DNA of 64,000 nucleotides from an uncultured Sunxiuqinia sp. (GTDB lineage: Bacteria; Bacteroidota; Bacteroidia; Bacteroidales; Prolixibacteraceae), in assembly GCF_963678245.1 (NCBI RefSeq), contig NZ_OY782770.1:868001-932000 (forward strand), read 5' to 3'. A program made the position numbers and the translations under genes. Position 1 is the stretch's first letter; the number at the start of each line of letters is the position of its first letter. Positions 18,701-26,615 of this stretch are shown here, in pieces. The notes beneath the pieces are model-generated. The model was not told the DNA's origin. It was given only the letters and a program-made list of their open reading frames with translations, and did not search any database.

Positions 18701-19725
18701 TTTCCTGTTTCTATGTCCCATATTTTTGCCTTAGAATTATAATATGTAGTAGTGATAATTTTTTTTCCATCAGGACTAAAATTCACTGTATTTACTTTTG
18801 GGAGCTCTATTTGGAGTAATAATTCATTTGTTTCAACATTAAATGCTTTTAAAGAATTATTGCTATAATGATAGCTGCTCGTAATTATTACCTTCCCATC
18901 AGGACTAAATTCTTTATATGCACCATCAAATTGGTATATGCATTTATCAGAATCAATATCCCAAATTCTTGTTTTATAAGTTCCAGTATCTAAAATTTTT
19001 AATCCATCTTCTCTAATTCCTTCAACCTCAACCCTACGAATAATATTAAGCAATTTTCCTGAACTGGAATCCCAAACTCTTGTTTTATAGTTTTCCGAAT
19101 CCAAATCTCTATATTTAGAATCCTTCGAATTAGTGTAAATTTTTGTTCCATCATAACTAAACCATGCTGAGGATAAATTACCAAAATCTCCTTCAATAAT
19201 AAATAATAGTTTTTCAGTTTCAGCATCCCATACTCTTGCTTTACTATCATTTGATACTGTAACGATCTTCTTCCCATCAGGACTAAACTTGGTGGATTTT
19301 ATAAAACTTCTTCGCGTATCAGTAGAGTCAGAATATTTTTCTTTGCTGTATTTTGTAGATAAAGCCTGGGGATAATTTTCCATAACATGAATCAAAGAGC
19401 CCGATTCTGTATTCCAAACACTAACTTTATTATTTGAAGCTGTTAAGATTTTCTTACCATCGAAACTAAACTCAGCAGAAGTAACCGCATCAGCATGCAA
19501 TAATATATGAATTAAAGCTAATGTTTCAGCATCCCAAATTCTAGCAGTACCATCTTCGGATGCAGTAAGAATTAACTTTCCATTTGGGCTGAACTCTGCT
19601 GAAGTTACATGATTTGAATGCCCAACAGATAAGCCAAGTTTTAAGACTGATGAATCAGAATCTTCCTGGGCATAAGCACTGGCAATAATAAGCAAGCGAA
19701 GGAATAGTAAAACGTACTTTTTCAT
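15778..19725 (-). CDS. Exported WD40-repeat caspase (peptidase C14) protein
   Basis: 1315 residues. A signal peptide (about 1-19, ending SAYAQ) sends it to the periplasm or surface. Residues about 30-770 are a long series of WD40-like repeats with the refrain FSPDGKKI...KIWDAETGKL, enough for two propellers. An Ig-like linker (about 830-905) leads to the caspase fold, which starts near 915 (PPEIYAVVVGVSDY). The catalytic pair is visible: His1010 in FFAGHG and Cys1064 in LILDACNSG. A C-terminal beta-rich domain (about 1190-1315) follows. The gene sits 23 bp after a membrane-protein gene and downstream of an ECF sigma/anti-sigma pair. Such caspases usually cleave after Arg/Lys or Asp; the target is unknown. 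An envelope-located sensor protease is the best reading. Confidence 0.93.
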   Translation of the reverse strand: MKKYVLLFLRLLIIASAYAQEDSDSSVLKLGLSVGHSNHVTSAEFSPNGKLILTASEDGTARIWDAETLALIHILLHADAVTSAEFSFDGKKILTASNNKVSVWNTESGSLIHVMENYPQALSTKYSKEKYSDSTDTRRSFIKSTKFSPDGKKIVTVSNDSKARVWDAETEKLLFIIEGDFGNLSSAWFSYDGTKIYTNSKDSKYRDLDSENYKTRVWDSSSGKLLNIIRRVEVEGIREDGLKILDTGTYKTRIWDIDSDKCIYQFDGAYKEFSPDGKVIITSSYHYSNNSLKAFNVETNELLLQIELPKVNTVNFSPDGKKIITTTYYNSKAKIWDIETGKLLSTLDEKFEKIKSIGLSANGNRIGINLWNNKLAVFDVETGKINLLKDTPDEKPSSHFFTFDEKHVLKRSGDKIKVFEAQTGELMHVLEGFLSDEKPDGKEILALVGNTVRVYEVKTGKLIRSLNGHVDQVTSAGYSPDGNKIITGATDNTVRTWNVETGEVLQILKCHSRGGNYAYFTLDGKKIVTASFSRSTIYDGFSPIEAIRGHDVWDEIFRPWLFTSSPLYKIRVWDAETGKCLYNLEDIAYSSEGVNFSPDGKKIVTSNQKKSAKILDANTGKLIHRLNVNSKLVNAANFSPEGNRVVTASDDNEVRIWDTETGELIHALEGRSKYIYDVFFSSDGGKVIAVGDNKTNIWNANSGSLIRVYAGTATEEKLFIYDDDYSAKINDIENDNDLFTLRVLDSINYIVYDQHYRFDGTENARKSLYFTCGLEIIKLEQVKDQLWVPNLAERIMKGESINSPKLEDLDLCNLIPEVENLETNNDNYSFSIKPRRGGLGESVLYVNNLEVKRYPAGQLIKQDGGFLLQVPASEVEPYFLPGEKNTVSVKAYTADNAIISRGAKAPSENNNLKKEPPEIYAVVVGVSDYKGEELDLRYPAKDAKKISAILESSSSKLFSYDGFDRVHLYLLQTDADRSAFPDKKSIKDTFTKIGKTAKSNDVLLIFFAGHGEVNKNDQQFYFLTADASVNSRLETVGISTKELFDWIQPANIKAHNRVLILDACNSGQAIKNIIKIGDADQQYMAARDDEYAHYRKELDKLNDNAGLFILSASASTQSAYEMNTYNQGILTYALLKPLKENPNILDADNLLSVSRWFEVAKDIVDNIFDDNLKARGFRQQPQLLSSTNFKIGVVDDEVRSKITLPKEKPTFETANFLYKNVPVDQIDFSKVVNDELNRIANENLDSPFIYFANNRSSESIKLSGNYLANDENITIYVYMSKNNRIIDRFEQSGPKSDLKKLAQRIIDEALLRLRK

Positions 19726-19748
19726 TAAAAGACATTATTATGAGTACA

Positions 19749-20198
19749 TTAATCAATCTCTACTCCAATATTTGCCCCCGCAATATTGGAGAATGGATAC
19801 AAAATAATCATAACAAAAAAGTTGAAAATAAGTAAGATTGATACTATACTTACAATTGTAATTGTAGTTAAATTATCTGACACAGTTGGGAACCAATCTA
19901 AGACGATTAATTTAGCTTCTTCAAAAAACGACCAGCAAAATGCAATAAATAATACATCCAAGAATAGTACGAAAACAGCCAGTAATTCAACCAATATCTT
20001 AAATATCCTTTCTACAAAAAGAATTACTATAGAATATACTAAAATTCCGACAAAGCATGAAGCTGCACACACACCTGCCTTTCTCCAAAAATCATAATGT
20101 TCAGGAAAAGGTAGTTTAGATAGGATGATTATAAACAGTACAAGGAAAATTACTAATGCAATATTAGCAACAATACTAAGATCTTTTTTTTCGCTCAT
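19749..20198 (-). CDS. Four-helix membrane protein upstream of the caspase gene
   Basis: 149 residues with four hydrophobic helices (about 10-26, 42-62, 66-92 and 112-135) and short loops, and almost no soluble part. It ends 23 bp before the caspase start and is probably co-transcribed with it. No family is recognised. Its small size and position suggest a membrane partner of the exported caspase, perhaps a pore or anchor; this is inference from context only. Confidence 0.6.
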   Translation of the reverse strand: MSEKKDLSIVANIALVIFLVLFIIILSKLPFPEHYDFWRKAGVCAASCFVGILVYSIVILFVERIFKILVELLAVFVLFLDVLFIAFCWSFFEEAKLIVLDWFPTVSDNLTTITIVSIVSILLIFNFFVMIILYPFSNIAGANIGVEID

Positions 20199-20260
20199 TG
20201 CAGTTAAGTTTGGTTTTTAAAATAATTATAAGTTGCATAAACCATAACATTCAAATTCGT

Positions 20261-20491
20261 TTAATCAATTTGTTCTTTTGCTTTGCTCCGATTCAACCGG
20301 CTGGTTCTGTACGTTGCTAAATAGATCCAATCCTCATCTCCTTTCCCGATACGCAACAAAGAGCCATCATGCATATCAACTGATATTAGTAATTTTTCTC
20401 CTTTTTCAGCAGAAATCGCTCTTTTTTCCAAAATTATACATTTAAAATCGCTGTACTTGCTTCTGGTTTCAATACAACAGCAGAACCACTA
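20261..20491 (-). pseudogene. Possible gene remnant in the 360-bp gap before the membrane protein
   Basis: The frame is open for 75 codons between stops at 20489-20491 and 20261-20263 and reads like protein (EKRAISAEKGEKLLISVDM, then GDEDWIYLATYRTSRLN), but has no good start codon. It may be the 3' end of a decayed gene, or a coding segment with an unusual start. Nothing else is seen in 20199-20558. Confidence 0.35.
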
Positions 20492-20558
20492 AAATACATC
20501 ATTAAATAAAGTATTGGATTTTCAACGTTTTTCAGGCAGAAGAGAATAAGTTCAACAC

Positions 20559-20993
20559 TTACCTAATACACTTATACGCTACGGCATAAGTATTTAAGAA
20601 TATGTTTATTACTCCTTCTTCTCCTTCCATCATAGATTCTAGTTTTATTGTACTCTTTATCATTTTCTGTGATTCAGTTAAAAATCTTAAATTTCTATAT
20701 TCTCCATCGAAAATAATTGTATTTTCCATTGTATAAGTATACCAACCATCGTAATATCCTTTATATCGGCAAGTAAAAGAAGCATTAGGAAATGAAGAGT
20801 GGTTACTATTTATTTGCACATTCAAGTTGTAAAGAGGTTTTTCGATAATAACTTCATCGCCTCTGGATGACCAATCAGACCATTTACCATACTTAAACGT
20901 GGACGACTCAACGTATGAAAAATGATAAGATTTTTTTTGTGCTATTAAATTCAGAGATAGCAACAATAATGGAATAAAAATTAGCTTTTTCAT
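20559..20993 (-). CDS. Small secreted protein, function unknown
   Basis: About 144 residues from the ATG at 20993. The upstream in-frame extension would bury the signal peptide, so the shorter start is preferred. The signal is MKKLIFIPLLLLSLNLIAQ, followed by a Ser/Tyr/Trp-rich beta-type domain (SYVESSTFKYGKWSDWSSRG... then YYDGWYTYTME). No family is recognised. It lies 79 bp downstream of the anti-sigma gene, so it is a likely first effector or reporter gene of the sigma-controlled set. Confidence 0.6.
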   Translation of the reverse strand: MKKLIFIPLLLLSLNLIAQKKSYHFSYVESSTFKYGKWSDWSSRGDEVIIEKPLYNLNVQINSNHSSFPNASFTCRYKGYYDGWYTYTMENTIIFDGEYRNLRFLTESQKMIKSTIKLESMMEGEEGVINIFLNTYAVAYKCIR

Positions 20994-21072
20994 TTTTATA
21001 ATTTTTAAGTATTCTATTATTAATGAATGAAGAATGAAAAGGTCAACCTTGTATGCAATCTTTTTCAAAAAA

Positions 21073-21816
21073 TTAGTCAATTCCTTTTAATACTTTTTCT
21101 ATATCCTCATTTGTTTTTTGGACTTGCAATAAAACTTCTTTAGCTTTTTCTTTCTCTCCTATTTCGAGGTAAGTTAATCCCAAATACCATTTTGCATCCT
21201 CTGAATACCGAAAACTGCTGTTTGCGGCAAGTGATAAAGATTCTATTGCTTCCTGATACTTTTTCTCCTCAATTAAGCAAAGTCCTTTTAAAAAGGAAAA
21301 TCGCGTTATAAAATCCTCAGAAGGAATAGCATTATTGACAATTTGAAGACTTTTGTCGTATTGTCCTGAATTATAAAGTTCCCATGCATCATTCAGCTTT
21401 TGAGGACTATTATCCCCTCTCAACCTTGCAATTGGAATTTCCTGATAACCCGTATAAGGGGTATAGTCTGATAAATATGAGGTTGAACTGTTAAGGTAAG
21501 AAACAATCCCAACTGATACAATAATAAGTATCGATGCAGCAATACTTAGGTTTCTAATAGATAAAATTCTTCTAACAGTTTTTGTTTCCATATTATTACT
21601 CTCTTTATATTCGTTAGCAATTTTTTTTACTTCTAGTAGCATTTTCTTACGTTCAACTGCCTTTACTCCAATTTTTATAAGTTTGGTATCGTTTACCATT
21701 TCATTCAATTTTGGGTTTTCCGATAATTCACGCTCAAAGTCCTTGCGTTCTTCATCGTTCATTTCCTCTTTAAGATATTTATCTATTAATTTGTTATAAT
21801 CTGAAAAGTCAACCAT
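21073..21816 (-). CDS. Membrane anti-sigma factor-like protein with TPR domain
   Basis: 247 residues. The N-terminal 75 residues form an acidic/basic helical cytoplasmic domain with the YLKEEMNDEERKDFERELSE pattern typical of Bacteroidota anti-sigma (zinc-free) domains. One transmembrane helix lies at about 91-108. A proline-containing linker is followed by two or three TPR-like units (about 140-240), which would face the periplasm. It starts 15 bp after the ECF sigma stop. The periplasmic TPR part may receive the inducing signal and free the sigma factor. Confidence 0.82.
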   Translation of the reverse strand: MVDFSDYNKLIDKYLKEEMNDEERKDFERELSENPKLNEMVNDTKLIKIGVKAVERKKMLLEVKKIANEYKESNNMETKTVRRILSIRNLSIAASILIIVSVGIVSYLNSSTSYLSDYTPYTGYQEIPIARLRGDNSPQKLNDAWELYNSGQYDKSLQIVNNAIPSEDFITRFSFLKGLCLIEEKKYQEAIESLSLAANSSFRYSEDAKWYLGLTYLEIGEKEKAKEVLLQVQKTNEDIEKVLKGID

Positions 21817-21830
21817 TATTTAAAATTTTT

Positions 21831-22388
21831 TTAGAAATAAGAATTTATTTGTTCTCTAATTTTCGCCTCACACTTATATTTCATATTCTTTGCAGAGTTG
21901 GCATTCTTGTATGTTAAAATAGCTGCGATGCTTTTCCAGCTTCTTCTCTCAAAATAGAATAAACGTAGTAACGGATAGCAAGGAGACCCCAACGATTTTA
22001 AAATTGCTTCTACCTTTTCATATCTTTCCTCAAAGTCTTTTTTTACAGCTATTTCATCATCAGAATTGTCAAACATCACATAGCGTTCAAACGAGAAATC
22101 TTCAATATTTTTTTTCTTTTTCGCGTAATCTTTGGCTTTATTTTTACCTACAGAAAATAAATACGTTTTAGCAGAACTGGTAAATTCCTTTAGCTTGCCG
22201 TTTATTTTATTTTCATACATCGCAACTACACTCGCCTGAAATATTTCCTCGGCTTCATCACTATTCAATCTATTATTTGTCACTACCCAACCAATGAAAT
22301 CATTTCTATAATAGCGATAAATTAATCGAATGGAATGACTGGGATCCTCGTCGAAAGAATCAATTATTTCTTTATCAATTTTAGACAT
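21831..22388 (-). CDS. ECF-type sigma-70 factor
   Basis: 185 residues. Region 2 is visible at about 15-100 (IRLIYRYYRNDFIGWVV, then DEAEEIFQASVVAMYENK and TYLFSVGKNKAKDYAKKKK). Region 4 is at about 125-180 (LLRLFYFERRSWKSIAAILT, then KNMKYKCEAKIREQ). This fits the extracytoplasmic-function group. It heads the minus-strand cargo array and is followed by its anti-sigma partner. A short inverted repeat TATTCT-AAA-AGAATA (22403-22417) lies just upstream of the start and may mark autoregulation. Confidence 0.9.
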   Translation of the reverse strand: MSKIDKEIIDSFDEDPSHSIRLIYRYYRNDFIGWVVTNNRLNSDEAEEIFQASVVAMYENKINGKLKEFTSSAKTYLFSVGKNKAKDYAKKKKNIEDFSFERYVMFDNSDDEIAVKKDFEERYEKVEAILKSLGSPCYPLLRLFYFERRSWKSIAAILTYKNANSAKNMKYKCEAKIREQINSYF

Positions 22389-22500
22389 GAAATATTTTTT
22401 AATATTCTAAAAGAATAAATTTAAAGAAAATTGCATCTATTTTGCTAATGTGCAGAAGATTATGGTTTAAATTATTATTAAATTTAATTTAGGTTATAAC

Positions 22501-22668
22501 ATGTTTAAGAGATTTGAAAGAATATTAGGTGATGCTTATGGAGCAAGAGGAGCTCAAGGATATTCCATTAGTATCTCTGAAGGATCTTTTTACAATATAA
22601 TTTTCAAAATAATGAAATTAGTTGGACGGGTAGTTTTGGATGTATATTTTGCAAGAGCTAAGACTTGA
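22501..22668 (+). CDS. Possible small protein divergent from the sigma factor
   Basis: A 55-codon frame begins with ATG at 22501 and ends with TGA at 22666-22668. The product starts MFKRFERILGDAYGARGAQG and ends with an amphipathic, mildly hydrophobic helix (FKIMKLVGRVVLDVYFARAK). It is the only plus-strand frame of note inside the cargo, in the gap between the sigma factor and the mobilization genes. The ribosome site is weak. It may be a membrane-active peptide or chance. Confidence 0.35.
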   Translation: MFKRFERILGDAYGARGAQGYSISISEGSFYNIIFKIMKLVGRVVLDVYFARAKT

Positions 22669-22695
22669 TGACTGAGCAAGGAATTTATCTCAAAC

Positions 22696-23373
22696 CTATT
22701 CTGATTTTTTGAATCTTGCTTGTTCTATCTTCTTAGCCTGCTCTTTAACCAACTGTTCGTAAGTAGCAACCTGCTCCCTGATAACAGAAATGCCATCCCG
22801 GTTCCGATCATAAGTGAAAATCGTTTCTAATCGCAGTAAAGCCTGATAGTTCGCTTTTCCTCCCATTTTTATATAGCGGTATTTTAGGTCGTTATCCTTT
22901 AGTTGATTATTATTTTTGAGTTGCCAAACATTGCCACCCCATGAAAGCAAAATAACTAATGCCATTGTAATAATAGTAATGGCCGTTTTGCTTCTCCTAA
23001 AATCCACAATAAAAACATGTTCCTTGCGAATAATCATGTTGGATGGAGTTTGCAAGTGACCAACCTTTTCATGAAGCGGAACAATTATGGTTTTTAATTC
23101 AGTCAATATCTTACGAATATTATCATTGACTTTCCCCAGAGAATAGGCCGCAACCTGTGCCTGAATATTCTGCAGTTCCCTTATTTGCTCCGGAGAAAAT
23201 TGTCTTTGATTTATACGGGTGCGTATTTCGCGCACTAATATGGCAATTTCCTGGGAATCGAAATTTGAATTCAAGTTATCTGAAATTTCGTCTTTGCCCA
23301 ACTGCTCTATTTTTTGTTTTAATTCTTCGAACAGAGCATAAACTGCCGAAGAATCCATTTTGCCTATACCCAT
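22696..23373 (-). CDS. Membrane-anchored mobilization-operon protein
   Basis: 225 residues. The N-terminal half is helical and charged (about 1-115), one transmembrane helix lies at about 130-148 (TAITIITMALVILLSWGG), and a helical C-terminal domain rich in Lys, Gln and Arg follows. Proteins of this build lie directly after the relaxase gene in Bacteroidota mobilizable elements, sometimes called MobC. It starts 18 bp after the relaxase stop, in the same operon. It may tether the relaxosome to the membrane or to a coupling protein; role inferred from position. Confidence 0.7.
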   Translation of the reverse strand: MGIGKMDSSAVYALFEELKQKIEQLGKDEISDNLNSNFDSQEIAILVREIRTRINQRQFSPEQIRELQNIQAQVAAYSLGKVNDNIRKILTELKTIIVPLHEKVGHLQTPSNMIIRKEHVFIVDFRRSKTAITIITMALVILLSWGGNVWQLKNNNQLKDNDLKYRYIKMGGKANYQALLRLETIFTYDRNRDGISVIREQVATYEQLVKEQAKKIEQARFKKSE

Positions 23374-23391
23374 TGTAATTGATTTTGTTGT

Positions 23392-24327
23392 TTATAATCT
23401 GCGACCTTTCTTCCTTCGTTTTTGCTTCAGGGCTTCCTGTTTTAAATATTCGGCATAGTCTTCATCATAGCCAGATGATTGTTTCTGTAAGTCGAACAGA
23501 CCTCCCAAAGAAGAAACCGTTGCTCCCACTGCAGATGAAAAACCTTCATTGTTGCCGTGACTGTTCCGGTGTGCAGATTTGAAGTAATTTTGCATTGACA
23601 GCTCATTTTGCTTTAGCTGGCAACTAATTTTAGAATAGCTAAATGCCCGGTCAATTTTGGAGCCGTTGAACTCGTATCCGTTTTTACCAAACCGTACTCC
23701 CTGAATTTTGTCTGTACTCCCGTTTCTTCGCAATTCAGCGGTAACTCCTGATTTTCGAAGTTTGGCATCCAGTTCTTTCCAATTTCGGCATTTAGGAATC
23801 GCGGTTTGAAGTACCCGGTAAATCTCATATTTAGTTTTATCCGGTTCTTTGAGCCGGTGTTCTTTCACATTTTCTTTCCCGGAAGCAATGTAAAGCCCGT
23901 ACTTTTTTGTCAGCTCCATACAAATCTTTGTATTACGCAGCTTTTCGTTTTTATCAGAAATCCTGTTCCCTTCATTGTCAATCCGGTTTATCACCAGGTG
24001 GATATGCGGATGGTCGGTATCGTGGTGCCGGACGATGATGTATTGTGTATTAGTATATCCCATTTTTGCTAAGTATTCATGCGCAACACCAACCATAAAT
24101 TTATCGGTTAACCGGCCTTTGTCCTGTACTGAAAAATCCAATGAGATATGTGCCACCGGCTTTGAGATTTTGGGTTTTAACTTACTTTGGGTAATAAAGC
24201 TTTGAATGACGGATGCTTTGTCTTTTAACCGAACTCCTTTGGCAAAAAGCAAACGGACATCCTTTTTATCCAATACATAGTTTACTGCTCCCTTAAAACC
24301 ACGTCCCTGGACAATTTTAGCAATCAT
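23392..24327 (-). CDS. Relaxase (HUH mobilization nuclease, MobB type)
   Basis: 311 residues. Tyr17 in AVNYVLD fits the strand-transfer tyrosine. The metal triad lies at 101-110, HHDTDHPHIH, with the HxH of the HUH group at His108 and His110. It nicks oriT and leads the transferred strand into the recipient. The start overlaps the upstream accessory gene by 11 bp. The C-terminal 60 residues are short, Ser/Gln-rich and basic, with no helicase or primase domain. Bacteroidota annotation would call it MobB. Confidence 0.92.
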   Translation of the reverse strand: MIAKIVQGRGFKGAVNYVLDKKDVRLLFAKGVRLKDKASVIQSFITQSKLKPKISKPVAHISLDFSVQDKGRLTDKFMVGVAHEYLAKMGYTNTQYIIVRHHDTDHPHIHLVINRIDNEGNRISDKNEKLRNTKICMELTKKYGLYIASGKENVKEHRLKEPDKTKYEIYRVLQTAIPKCRNWKELDAKLRKSGVTAELRRNGSTDKIQGVRFGKNGYEFNGSKIDRAFSYSKISCQLKQNELSMQNYFKSAHRNSHGNNEGFSSAVGATVSSLGGLFDLQKQSSGYDEDYAEYLKQEALKQKRRKKGRRL

Positions 24328-24691
24328 CTTCTATTCGTTTAATTACTTTGTCCAGGCATTCACTCATTGCAAGACAATGATTGTGCACTTCGATATATCC
24401 GGCAGCATTCGCTGTACGGGCAATTTGATTGACATTGTTGGCCATGCCGGAAAGCTGCCGGATGTGTCCCATCAGTTCCGGGGTAAGACGCTGTTTGACC
24501 ACGGAGGAACGTATACACTGACGCATAAATTCGCTGCGGTTAATCCCTGCCAAACCAGCTTTGGCTTTCAGCGAATAATGTTCTTCAGTAGCCATTTTTA
24601 CAGTTATTTTATATGCTTTCTTTTCGGAGGGCTTCTTGGCTGGCCTGCCATTGGTGTTTCTGTTTTTTATCGTTTTCATGTAAGTTTCCAT
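24317..24691 (-). CDS. Relaxosome accessory protein (ribbon-helix-helix, MobA/MobC-like)
   Basis: About 124 residues from ATG 24691; a second ATG at 24679 is possible, and the longer frame to 24760 would run through the oriT hairpin. The N-terminus is basic, followed by a ribbon-helix-helix (about 30-65: YKITVKMATEEHYSLKAKAG, then NRSEFMRQCI) and the mobilization-family helix ELMGHIRQLSGMANNVNQIA. It binds oriT and helps the relaxase. It overlaps the relaxase start by 11 bp. Confidence 0.85.
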   Translation of the reverse strand: METYMKTIKNRNTNGRPAKKPSEKKAYKITVKMATEEHYSLKAKAGLAGINRSEFMRQCIRSSVVKQRLTPELMGHIRQLSGMANNVNQIARTANAAGYIEVHNHCLAMSECLDKVIKRIEDDC

Positions 24692-24732
24692 TTTAATTGT
24701 TAATGAGACCGGCGGGATGTTTTTGCCTCGCA

Positions 24733-24770
24733 GAGCAAGGTTTCGGGCTGACCGAAACACAAACTTGCTC
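24733..24770. other. Putative oriT: nested inverted repeats
   Basis: GAGCAAG (24733-24739) is inverted at 24764-24770, and inside it GTTTCGG (24740-24746) is inverted at 24752-24758 around GCTGA. The structure lies in the 99-bp gap between the primase stop and the relaxosome gene start, which is the usual place for oriT. The nick site itself cannot be assigned. Confidence 0.6.
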
Positions 24771-24790
24771 CGCTAAAAAAAGGCCTTCGC

Positions 24791-25711
24791 TCATAATCTG
24801 AAACCTCGGCTTTTCTTCATTTCCTGAACCTGTTTTTTGCCACACAAATAGTCACTCAAATCTTTATACCTCGCATATTTTACCGACATATCGTCAACCG
24901 AAAAGCATGATGTTTTTATCTTTTGGAATGCTTTCCGACCGCTTTCGTCGTTGTCAAAAAAAGCACAAATATTTTTGTGTTCTTTCAGAAAAGGAAGCGC
25001 TTTTTTGATGTTGGCAACTGAATTCAAAATTGCTACATCGTATCTCGTCTTATCTGTTTCTTGTATGGTTAAATAGGAAAGGAAATCCCGGAACCCTTCA
25101 AAAGCTAAACAGGTTTCATGACCGTTCTTCATGGTCGTAATTTCGTTAGGCGGAATGCAACCTTTGAAGCTCGGCGGACTACTCAACTCATATCCGCCTT
25201 TGTCATTTTCGAACCCAACTGAGAAATACATTTTGTCCCGAACAGGGTAATGAACTTCCCGACAATATAAATTCGCAAGCGACAAATCAATTTTTCGCGC
25301 ATTTATCCATTTTATTAGTTTGGGATGCAAAATCTCACGGATATCATGAATGATTATTGATGTCTTATTGTTTCCCTTTTTATCCAAAGTAATATCCCGG
25401 TGAAAAGAAAATGGATTCAGGTCGGTACCTGAAAAGTCTTTCTCCAATTGAGTTGCGGCTTCATGAAAAGTCCAATTATTCATCTTCATGACAAGGTCGA
25501 TAATGGAGCCTCCTTCATTTGTGCCGAAATCGTACCAGATATTCTGGCGGTAATCCACTTTAAAACTTGTATTGTGGTCTTCTCGAAACGGACAAAAGTA
25601 CATCCCATAATAACCAAAATCCTTCTTTGGAAGGATACCCTTATTCTTCAGGTATTCCCTTATACTTATTTGTTTTATGTCTGAAAGTGCCATACTTATT
25701 TTTCTTTTCAT
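24791..25711 (-). CDS. CHC2 zinc-finger / Toprim DNA primase of the element
   Basis: About 306 residues from ATG 25711 (a second ATG at 25693 also fits; the longer frame overlaps the upstream gene). The N-terminal domain reads IREYLKNKGI...YYGMYFCPFREDHNTSF... then WYDFGTNEGGSIIDLV, a degenerate CHC2 zinc finger in which one Cys-His pair is replaced. The Toprim core is in CLAFEGFRDFLSYL and FFDNDESGRKAFQKI. Such primases prime the complementary strand after transfer or replicate the excised circle. Confidence 0.88.
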   Translation of the reverse strand: MKRKISMALSDIKQISIREYLKNKGILPKKDFGYYGMYFCPFREDHNTSFKVDYRQNIWYDFGTNEGGSIIDLVMKMNNWTFHEAATQLEKDFSGTDLNPFSFHRDITLDKKGNNKTSIIIHDIREILHPKLIKWINARKIDLSLANLYCREVHYPVRDKMYFSVGFENDKGGYELSSPPSFKGCIPPNEITTMKNGHETCLAFEGFRDFLSYLTIQETDKTRYDVAILNSVANIKKALPFLKEHKNICAFFDNDESGRKAFQKIKTSCFSVDDMSVKYARYKDLSDYLCGKKQVQEMKKSRGFRL

Positions 25712-25772
25712 TGGGATAATCACTCCGTTCATAGCCCAGAGTAGTATTATCACAAAATCTTTGTGTACTGAA

Positions 25773-26090
25773 TCATTTTTTTCGTCTGGCACTTCGGGCA
25801 AGGGCTAAACCTACCTTCGCTGAATCATGTTTGGGTTTGGTCTGGTTTTCCGCCCAAAGCAGTACTTCTTTACGTGAAAAGACCAGCTTGTTTCCGTACG
25901 TTTTGCAGGGAATTTTACCGGCAGAGGTCAACTTGTAGATTTTTGCTTTTGATGTTGGGTAGCCGTGTACTTTTAACAACTCCAGAACATCATTCAGGGT
26001 CATAGTATCAATCTGCGGTTGGGATGAAGCCTGTTTGGGTAAAGCCCCGGAAACCACTTCATTTACAATAGCTTTACACAAATAAGACAA
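25773..26090 (-). CDS. Excisionase-like HTH protein (MerR/HTH_17 fold)
   Basis: Up to 105 residues. The ORF opens with a TTG at 26090, and an ATG gives a start at 26003; the choice is open. The winged HTH (MTLNDVLELLKVHGYPTSKA then KIYKLTSAGKIPCKTYGNKL, ending FSRKEVLLWAE) matches the helix-turn-helix domain found in Bacteroidota mobile elements as excisionase or regulator. It is followed by the primase gene. A role in excision with the integrase is inferred. Confidence 0.8.
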   Translation of the reverse strand: MSYLCKAIVNEVVSGALPKQASSQPQIDTMTLNDVLELLKVHGYPTSKAKIYKLTSAGKIPCKTYGNKLVFSRKEVLLWAENQTKPKHDSAKVGLALARSARRKK

Positions 26091-26160
26091 ACGACGACAA
26101 TAGAGACAAAACGCCGTATTGTAAAATTTTTATTGTGTGAATTTTATTTGCTCAGGGAAG

Positions 26161-26613
26161 TCAAACTATGTCAACCGGAGACAATGTAAAGCTGAAAACT
26201 TTTTTTATTTTTTTGTTCTTTTGATTTTGAAGTTGTTTCAGAATCAGGTCGGGAGGAAATACCTCAGCATTGGATAAAACGTTTGATTTAACAGGAGTAA
26301 TAAATCCGTCCCTTATCCATTTATCAAGGGTTGGCCGCGAAATCTTCAACATTTTAGCAATATCCTTTTTCGATACTATCGCCTCACCATTGACGATTTG
26401 GATAAATTCTTTGTTTACTAAAATATATCTTTCCAGGTTATCTATTGCTTTGTCTATATCTCGGATTCGGGGAGTGATTTTCTTTTTAACCGATATTTCG
26501 ATGGATTCCATGTCATAATCAGCCAGTTCAGGATTTTTCTGAAGTTCTGAGACAATAGCTTCATAAACTGCCGTTTGTCTGGCTAATATTTTATATTGCT
26601 TGCGGCGGGGCAT
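26161..26613 (-). CDS. HTH protein encoded directly after the AbiEii-like toxin gene
   Basis: 150 residues, basic. The N-terminus is helical (RRKQYKILARQTAVYEAIVS), and a central HTH reads KKDIAKMLKISRPTLDKWI followed by RDGFITPV, which resembles excisionase/regulator HTHs. It starts 2 bp after the AbiEii stop, so the two are almost certainly co-transcribed. It may regulate the toxin-antitoxin operon or the mobilization genes. No family assigned. Confidence 0.72.
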   Translation of the reverse strand: MPRRKQYKILARQTAVYEAIVSELQKNPELADYDMESIEISVKKKITPRIRDIDKAIDNLERYILVNKEFIQIVNGEAIVSKKDIAKMLKISRPTLDKWIRDGFITPVKSNVLSNAEVFPPDLILKQLQNQKNKKIKKVFSFTLSPVDIV

Positions 26614-26615
26614 AA

